Below are positions 56,793 to 64,000 of a stretch of DNA of 64,000 nt, in pieces. The notes under the pieces are model-generated. The model did not search any database. It was not told the DNA's origin and saw only the letters and a list, made by a program, of their open reading frames with translations. Made by a program: the position numbers and the translations under genes. Source of the stretch: Adenophora triphylla var. japonica (taxonomy: Eukaryota > Streptophyta > Magnoliopsida > Asterales > Campanulaceae); NCBI GenBank assembly GCA_022495995.1, contig JAFEMH010001234.1, positions 124,001-188,000 of the forward strand, read 5' to 3'. The stretch's first letter is position 1. Every line of letters starts with the position of its first letter.

Positions 56793-57886
56793 ACAAGAAA
56801 CATTATCCCATTTGGCAATAACGGGGGATTTCCCGGAGGAAACGTTATCCCATTTGGCGATAACGGAGAATTTCCCGGAGGAATCGTTATCCCATTTGGC
56901 GATAACGGAGAATTTCCCGGAGGAATCGTTATCCCATTTGGCGATAACGGAGAATTTCCCGGAGAAAACGTTATCCCATTTGGCAATAACGGAGAATTTC
57001 CCGGAGGAATCGTTATCCCATTTGGCGATAACGGAGAATTTCCCGGAGGAATCGTTATCCCATTTGGCAATAACGGAGGATTTTTCGGAGGAAACGTTAT
57101 CCCATTTGGCAATAACGGAGAATTTCCCGGAGGAAACGTTATCCCATTTGGCAATAACGGAGAATTTCCCGGAGGAACCGTTATCCCATTTGGCGATAAC
57201 GGAGAATTTCCCGGTGGAATCGTTATCCCATTTGGCGATAACGGAGAATTTCCCGGAGGAATCGTTATCCCATTTGGCGATAACGGAGAATTTCCCGGAG
57301 GAATCGTTATCCCATTTGGCGATAACGGAGAATTTCCCGGAGGAATCGTTATCCCATTTGGCGATAACGGAGAATTTCCCGGAGGAATCGTTATCCCATT
57401 TGGCGATAACGGAGAATTTCCCGGAGGAATCGTTATCCCATTTGGCGATAACGGAGAATTTCCCGGAGGAATCGTTATCCCATTTGGCAATAACGGAGGA
57501 TTTCCCGGAGGAAACGTTATCCCATTTGGCAATAACGGAGGATTTCCCGGAGGAAACGTTATCCCATTTGGCGATAACGGAGAATTTCCCGGAGGAAACG
57601 TTATCCCATTTGGCGATAACGGAGAATTTCCCGGAGGAATCGTTATCCCATTTGGCGATAACGGAGAATTTCCCGGAGGAATCGTTATCCCATTTGGCGA
57701 TAACGGAGAATTTCCCGGAGGAATCGTTATCCCATTTAGCGATAACGTAGAATTTCCCGGAGGAAACGTTATCCCATTTGGCAATAACGGAGAATTTCCC
57801 GGAGGAATCGTTATCCCATTTGGCGATAACGGAGAATTTCCCGGAGGAATCGTTATCCCATTTGGCAATAACGGAGATCGCGAAAA
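56793..57886. repeat. 42-bp tandem array in element C, about 26 copies
   Basis: Unit CGTTATCCCATTTGGCGATA followed by ACGGAGAATTTCCCGGAGGAAT. Each unit contains the inverted repeat GTTATC...GATAAC around CCATTTGG(C). Copies differ mainly at a few fixed positions (GCGATAAC/GCAATAAC, GAATC/GAAAC), suggesting higher-order amplification. Both strands are open in the repeat (312 and 381 codons) because 42 is a multiple of three; neither is a supported gene. Confidence 0.95.
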
Positions 57887-58395
57887 AGGTTGGATTTTGT
57901 AGAGAAGTTGGAAGGAATCAATAGTTTTTGTAAAGAAAAGTGGGACGCACCCGAATAATTTTTTGTAAAGAAAACTGGGATGTACCCTGATTATTTGAAA
58001 AATAAAATTGAAAATTCCAAGGGCAAATAAACTGAGTCACATAGGTAAATTTGTAAAAATAGGCCTCGGGGGCACTGGAGGGAAAATTTGGTTGAACATG
58101 ATTAGAAATGCCAGGGGCACAAAAGGGCAAAACAGGCCCACGGGGGACAAAATTGGTAAAATGGAGCCTTCAGGGGCAAAATTGTAAAAATCAGCCACAG
58201 GGGCTTAGTATGTCGCACGACATAATAGGCCCTGTGGACAGATTCAATTAAAATCGCACAGTCGCCATTTTAAAATTCAATTAGACTTAAAATTGAGAGG
58301 GAGGCGACGGCGAGAAGAGAGAGAGCGACATCAGAGGGAGATTTGAGAGGAATCGAAAGAAATCCAAACACTTTTAGTCCGATTACATTGGGAAA
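57887..58395 (+). other. Leader region of the PMD cargo gene
   Basis: 58208-58225 holds one TATGTCGCACGACATA palindrome. 58290-58380 is GA-rich ('gagaagagagagagcgac'), like a plant 5' UTR, directly before the ATG at 58396. 57887-58200 shows nothing else. Confidence 0.45.
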
Positions 58396-60831
58396 ATGCC
58401 TCCTAGGCTCTATCCGACCAAAAGGGGACCTCAGCATGCCGATTTAGCCAATCGACGGAAAGGGGTGCAGAGGAATCAAAGGCCATTTCTTCCGGAAGCA
58501 CCAAGAGGAGATTTCTACCCACAGCTCGATGAGCATACTTCGGATGTCAGGAAGAAGGATGAGGTAAGAAACCCAGGGTTTTTTGAAAATTTCTGATTTG
58601 GGTGAAATCGATTTGAACTGGATTTTTCAGACTGTGCTATGAATTGACATGAACTGGCATGTGAACATAGATTGACCTAGGAAGTGTGATACTAGAATGC
58701 ATGCTCTTAGATGATAGGTTTTGACCTATTTTTCATTTGAGACGATTTCAAGAAATAGCACGAAATATTAATATTTGTGCCATGTTTTCTTGCAGGGATT
58801 GCGCACCCGTGGCTCCCCTGAGGTGATTGGCAGGCTATGGGATAGCTTGCCGGGTAGCCAGGAGCAGATGGACTCGCCTAAGGGCATGATTTACGCTGCT
58901 GGGCTAGGGCAATTCTTTGAGATGGCGAAGGCCATCGGAGGCACTCAGAGGAGTGTGGATCTGGTGAGGGCATTCAGAGAGTTCTGGTGGGAGACCACTC
59001 ACTCATTTCACTTCTCTTGGGGTGAGACGACAGTCACTCCACTGGATTTTGCGATCATCACAGGACTGCCCTTTACGGATGAGCAGCTCTACCTAGAGGA
59101 GCCTGCACAGGGAGCTGAGCCCCAACCGATTGCTGATGCGGATTTGATGAGTTTGCTTGGCTTCGTTCCCCAGAACAAGAAGGGGAATGGATATGAGTTG
59201 GGTGAGCTACATGGCTTGATTGAGGGGCAGAGTAGGGACTACATTGTGATTGATGATCCCGTTGAGAGCCGGCTGAGAGCCAAGAGATTAGCGAGGGCTT
59301 TTGTATGGGTGGGCTTTTCCGACATGCTGCTTATCAACATCGCATCTACTACCTTGATTTCACTGCTAGAGCTACTGAGAGCCTGGGATGCTGTCGGGAA
59401 TCTGTCCTGGGGTGAGGCTGGCTTAGCTGAGATGTATTTGGCCCTAGATGACGTCAGCCGAGGGAAGGCGAAGTGTTTTACTTGCTGTCACTTGGCTTTC
59501 GAGGTATTCTCTCACCTTGACTTCTTTTCTTTTGCGCATTTCATTCTATCCCTTGTTTTCCCTGTTTTGACTTCTTCTTCTTCTTTTCAGGCTTGGGCCT
59601 TTGAGTATTTTGGCTGTTATGAGTGGCAGATCAAGAATGAGTTTCCTGCCGCCACTTTTCCTGCTCTCCGACGGTGGACGAAGAATGCCAGGAAACAGAC
59701 CCGGGGTTGCCGGAGGGTTCGAGGTGTAGGATTACTGCTTCATATCATGACACTCGATGTGCTTGAGAGGGACTCACGAGGCCGAGTATGTTCCCTGGGG
59801 CCGTTACGATGACCTTTGGATTTGGATCATGCTGCGCGCACTTGACGAGTGTCATGCAAGCCGCTGGTGGGTTTGTCTGGAGATGCCTTGTATTTAGGAG
59901 AGAGGGTGTATAGACAGCATGGACCGAATAGGCATGCTCGGATCCCTGATGATCCACCAGCTAAGATGTGGCTGCCTCTCCAGTTGGCGAATGTAGATGC
60001 TCTGATTGTAGGCTTGGCGGCACATCTCTACACACGGGAGGGGACTATACTTTGTACGTGGCCGGGCATCTTCGGTCCCCACGGCACTGGGGTTGGTTAT
60101 GGTGCTCGGGCGCGGGACCCTCGGCGGCTACGTAGCTAGACCTCCTTTGCCCCCGACTTTCATTGCTTATCAGGGTGGCGGTCGCATGAGGCGAGCCCAT
60201 ATTGATATGTCACAGACTCATCCTCATCTGGTGCTCCCGCGAGGTTCTAGATCTGTAAGTATTACTCCTTACGTCTTTTGGATTGATTGCATCTCTTCTG
60301 TTATCAAGAACCGCATTTTGACACTTATTATGTCCGCTTGTAGCAGTGTCGGCTCGAGCTTACGGTGCACTTGACCGGGGGCTTATACCGGCGCGTGGGC
60401 ATGATTAGCAAGCTCCGAAAGGTATGAGCTTTTGGAAGAATCAGTGCCGGTCGCAGGGTTCGGTCGATATCTCTCCACCTGGCCAGCCGAGAAGGAAGAA
60501 GAGCCGCTCTGATGACGTAGGCACCAGCGGGGGCATTAGTGGACCGACGCCTCGGACGAAGAGGCCAAATGTGCCTCTTCACAGACCCATTGAGATTGAT
60601 GATGATGATGAGGATGAGGATGAGGATGGTGGAGCTGAGACGGCCACAGACTATGAGCTTGACTCCACTGTTATCACTGAGCTTGATGATTATTATCGCA
60701 CGGATACCATAGCCTATGAGGCACCTTCTGATGATCCCGACGATGAGCCTGAGGAGGTTGAGGATGATGGCGAGGATGAAGATGATGGAGAGGATGATGA
60801 TGGAGAGGATGATGGAGATGACTCAGAGTAG
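58396..60831 (+). pseudogene. Plant mobile domain (PMD) gene carried antisense inside element C
   Basis: Exon 1 58396-58563 (56 codons, MPPRLYPTKRGPQHADL); donor GTAAGA; acceptor TTGCAG. Exon 2 58796-59503 holds the PMD core: FWWETTHSFHFSWGETTVTP, DFAIITGLPF, LLELLRAWDAVGNLSWGEAG. Intron 59504-59590 (GT...TTTTCAG). Exon 3 from 59591 begins AWAFEYFGCYEWQ. All three junctions are phase 0. Past about 59770 the reading needs frame changes (PWGRYDDLW, later RQHGPNRHARIPDDPP). Another exon (60348-60420) starts after TAGCAG; the last part encodes a very acidic tail (DDDDEDEDEDG) ending 60831. PMD proteins (MAIN/MAIL1 relatives, PF10536) act in nuclear gene and transposon silencing, and TE-borne copies are known. 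Probably decayed, or intron-rich at its 3' end. Confidence 0.78.
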
Positions 60832-61620
60832 CCCCCTTTCCCCTTAGATTTTTATGACTTTTTGGTTATTGTACCCCTTTTTGGGAAGACACATTTTGCT
60901 ATGCACACCTTTTTAGACTTTGTCTATTTTGGCATGTACATTGTTAGCCTTTTGTTGCACACACTTATGAAATGACAATGGTATGGTATTTGGCTTGAAT
61001 TGAATGACTTGAATGGATTTTTGGTTTGAATACGAATGCAATGGGTGTACATGGGGTACAGGAACCTTCCCCTATGCATTTGAGAAGTGTATGAATGGTA
61101 TTTGCAGCTTTTGACATGTCGGGGATTGCCCTGGGGAATGCAGCATGCTGCTGATGTATGATGTCTGATGTGGCTTGTTATGTCGCGCGACATGGCTTGT
61201 TATGTCGCGCGACTCATTAAGCCTGAACTGTGCTTTTCATTGCCCTTGGAACTGGAATGGAATTGCAGACACAGGTTGGAATTGGGTGACCAAAAGAGGT
61301 CACCTACCTGGCCTTCTTGGGACAATGGCAAAGAGATATTGGTCCTTCCCTATAAGGATGGAAACGGGGTGACCTAGGAGGTCAAACAACCGATCCTACT
61401 AGGAATGTGCCAAATCAAAAGGAGTGACCAATGTGGTCAAAAAATTGGACTTTTATGAAAAGCTTATGCACCATTGGAGAACAGGGAAAGAAAAGGTGAC
61501 CAAAGTGGTCGGATGGCTGAACCTTTTATAAAAGGCTACCTACGTATCCCGGAGGAATCAAGCCTTGTTCGTAGTTCAAGCTTCATCTAGACAGTTAGGA
61601 ACGATGTCTACGATTCTTGA
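60832..61620. other. Element C region after the PMD gene, with paired palindromes and a stem-loop
   Basis: Two copies of GGCTTGTTATGTCGCGCGAC at 61172-61191 and 61194-61213, the perfect palindromic form of the motif. Stem-loop at 61540-61574 (CTACGTATCCC, GGAATCAAGCC, CGTAG). No gene. Confidence 0.55.
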
Positions 61621-62690
61621 GGTTTTAACGATTAACGGAGGTTGTCTCCTGAGGAAGCTAAAGCTTACGTTACTACCGAGTAGATAGAGGCAGCTATAAC
61701 TGGAAAACTTGAGCATACTTCTCAATCTGTGATAGAGGTAGCCAAAATTGGATTTTTGACAATCAGGAAACTGTCGCCTGGCGTTATCTCGTTATAACGG
61801 AAGTAACGGAGGCGCTTTTGAGAGAAAATGTTATCATTAGCAATTGGCACGTTACTTGAGCCTAGGGGTGGTTTCTTCTTGGAAACAATGGTAGAGACTG
61901 GGTCTGGATGTACATATGGAATGTGTTTAAGACGGGTTTCAAACAGGCGGGGTCGTATCCCTCGAGTGCGGACTGAACTGCTGCTGTTGCTGAGATTTTG
62001 TCAACGTGGACTAGAATTCCCTCTTGGGCTGGGTTTAAACCTCGGGTCTCAATGAATGTTCCTTTCTCACACTCTGGCATTTGAAGCTGATGTCGATAGG
62101 CTTTTACAACCAAAGACTAAAGCAGATGTCGAAGTGACCAAACCTCTCTTCTAGGGATGGATGCAACTCATCGGAGCCCCGGTCTGAGGAAGAACTTTCT
62201 GCAAAGCCCCATGAAAGATCCTTTCACTGGCAAAGCCCTGGTTGGATGAACTGAGCAGGCGAAGTCTTAGGTTTTGAAGAAGTGACTTAATGAAGCCCCA
62301 ATCTGATGATCTAGCGAAAATCCCAATATGATTGGTACTGCGGAAGTGACCCTGAGGTTGATCTGACCAAAACTGAATCCATCTAGGGACCTAGTGAAGA
62401 ACCCGATGTGAATCCCAAAAATGACTAAAGAAGCCCCAGTCTAAAGAAATGGCTTGGCAAAGCCCCAGACTTGAAGAGTTTCAAGGCAACCCTAATGCGA
62501 ATTGTAGCAGAAGAGGAAAGACCTATCCTTTCGTACTTACTTTCTTATTTCCTTTAGTCGCTCAGTCAACCTTAAGAAGATGTGAAAGGAAAGATTCTCA
62601 GAAATACATGCAGGGGCATATTTTTCGAAAGGTGGGAATAAATCCCGATCTTGTGTTATTTTGATGGCCTTATTCGACGTAGGCACAAAA
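61621..62690 (-). other. Element C interior without recognised gene
   Basis: Includes derivatives of the 42-bp unit near 61780-61850 ('gttatctcgttataacgg'). The 62160-62470 part has repeats of 'aaagcccc(a/g)'. Nothing coding is recognised. Confidence 0.35.
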
Positions 62691-64000
62691 ACTCGCTTTG
62701 GGTTTGACTCTTTTGAGAGAGTATAAGCGTAGAAGGGTTTGTAAAAGTGTATGGAAGCCCCTGCTGACAGAAAATCAGTGTTTAGCACTATTTTTCCTAA
62801 GATGTAGAAAGAGAAGACTTGTCAAGACATCTGAAAACTTGTTTTATTTACAATGATCACAAAATTGCTTAAAACCCTTTATTAATGTTCGGGTTATTCA
62901 ACCATTAATCTCGATATGAAGAAACATTCTTATTAATCATGAGGAGAAAGTCAACCAGTGTCGCGGATCAAGGTTGGCTGGTGTGAAAGAAAGGTTTGTG
63001 TATAGGGAGGTCATTAATGAGACCGGGTTTTCTGGAATCTGAATGTGTCTATGGGAGAGGTCATTTGATGAGACCGGTTTTTTAGGAATTTGGATATGTT
63101 TATGGGAAAGGTCATTTGATGAGACCGGGTTTTCAGGAATTTGAATATGATTATGACCGGACCATTTCTGGTTGCCTACGTTCCCCTCATTGTGAGGAGC
63201 TCAGGTCGCCGTAGTTCGGCCTTGGCCGGACTGTGTTTGACTTTGGGAAATGGGATTTGTGGTTCCTTTAGTGAAAAGGCTCGGATGAAAAGGTTGGATG
63301 ATGAGGCATGGGCCTCGGGATGATTTCTTGACCAAGTCATTTTGGACGGTTGCTTCTGATTGCTTCCTCTTTCATTGGGGAAGAAGAATTTATACGTGCC
63401 TACAGGCTCTGGCTTTGCTTCGGCCGCCCCATTGTTATCGACAACTTCTATTCTTCGAGCTTTGATTTTGCCTGTCCGTCAAGCTTTTGATTGGCGGTGC
63501 TGGGTCCTTGGCCTCATTTTCTTTTATTATATATATTTTTTTATATGTGCAACCCTGTTTTTTTCCTAGACCGCCCTTTTTTGGGATTTTCAGCCTAGCT
63601 GGGTATTACTCTTTTTGCACTACATTTTTTTTTCTTTTTTTTCTTTTTTATGTGCAACCCTGTTTTTTGCCTAGACTGCCCTTTTTTTGGGATTTTTAGC
63701 CTAGCTGGGTATTACTCTTTTTTGCACTGAGATTTTTTTTATTTTCTGAAGCACTTGAGGGCCAAGGTGAGCCCCTGCTTGAATTTTTCTTGACATCCTT
63801 GAGGTCGAAGGCAGGCTCCTAGGTTGTTGTTGACACGGGGTCAATCTTTCGAAGCTGAGTGGCCTTTTGTTGTCCGTTGAAAATGCCGCCGTCGTTGACT
63901 TGGTCAAGGTGAAGGTGGGGGCATGATTGGGAAAGTGTATGGTTTAATGAAGGCTTTTTGTGAGGTAAGGAAAGTGTATGGGGAAGGCATTAGTTGACTT
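62691..64000 (-). other. Conserved noncoding core of element C
   Basis: Same landmarks as A (7490-8590) and B (43760-45530): GAGAGAGTATAAGCG, GCTGACAGAAAATCAGTG, GATGTTCGGGTTATTC, stem-loop CTACG (63176-63180)/CGTAG (63210-63214), poly-T with 'tttttgcctaga', and 'cttgaggtcgaaggcaggctcctaggttgttg'. Three repeats of 'gaaaggtcatttgatgagaccgg' type lie at 63010-63160, and a ~110-bp imperfect tandem duplication at 63545-63730. Confidence 0.6.

Larger units (their letters stand above)
54251..64000 (-). mobile_element. Element C: large non-autonomous LTR element with PMD cargo, continuing past the window
   Basis: The left LTR (to 56276) is followed by the same subterminal blocks as A and B, a 42-bp array, an antisense PMD gene and the conserved core. 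The right LTR and primer site lie beyond 64000. No gag or pol is seen in the 7.7 kb of interior available. Confidence 0.85.

Noticed and set aside
56723..57868. Long ORFs of 312 and 381 codons on both strands as repeat proteins
   Set aside because: They follow from a 42-bp period (multiple of three) without internal stops; no start context, no conserved flanks, and both strands are open at once.
1..64000. tRNA or complete rRNA genes
   Set aside because: No cloverleaf-like sequence with A and B boxes was found by reading; the only rRNA-like match is the short plastid 5S scrap.

Overview
This is nuclear DNA from a flowering plant, most likely a eudicot. Nearly all of it is nested LTR retrotransposons, separated by one AT-rich island (about 18.3-31.3 kb) that holds the only intact host gene, a BAHD acyltransferase on the minus strand (19161-20426). 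The plant origin rests on Tat (archaeal-type RNase H), Athila, chromovirus and Copia retroelements with plant-type tRNA primer sites, Stowaway, hAT, CACTA and Mutator-like miniature elements, a Helitron helicase relic, a scrap of plastid 5S rRNA, and fragments of plant MATE and plant-mobile-domain (PMD) genes.

Layout. 1-290: right end of an LTR (element E) inserted in a Tat polyprotein. 291-2207 and 13227-18330: decayed Tat element with RT, RNase H, archaeal RNase H, integrase and an intron-containing antisense ORF. It is split inside the archaeal RNase H by element A (2208-13226, minus strand, TSD AGTAC), an 11-kb non-autonomous LTR element with a broken gag and no pol. 18.3-25.1 kb: (TA)n, Stowaway MITE, BAHD gene, hAT and CACTA MITEs, two related Mutator-like MITEs and Helitron debris. 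25157-30071: an almost complete Copia element (TSD AGCAT). 31325-33423: LTR, PBS and gag of a chromovirus-like element, followed by MATE exon fragments (33430-34345) and a CACTA end (35612). 35613-52775: Athila-type mosaic with two unrelated LTR types, invaded by element B (40019-48962, minus strand, TSD CCAAC). 52795-54112: LTR, PBS and gag of a Tork-like Copia element, invaded by element C (about 54251 to beyond 64000, minus strand).

Elements A, B and C (and probably E) form one superfamily of large non-autonomous LTR elements, all in the same orientation. Their LTRs differ strongly. A and B have the same primer-binding site (C's lies beyond the window). All three share a PBS-like motif inside the LTR, a conserved noncoding core, a recurrent stem-loop motif (ten copies in the window), tandem arrays in the slot next to the polypurine tract, and short CpG-rich palindromes in the LTRs. 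Element C carries, antisense to itself, a multi-exon PMD gene bracketed by these palindromes, and its promoter region has six copies of a heat-shock-element-like motif. This superfamily and its shared RNA-like and palindromic modules are the best candidate for an undescribed system here.

All calls come from reading the sequence and from remembered family motifs. No alignment or database search was run, and family names are inferences to be tested.
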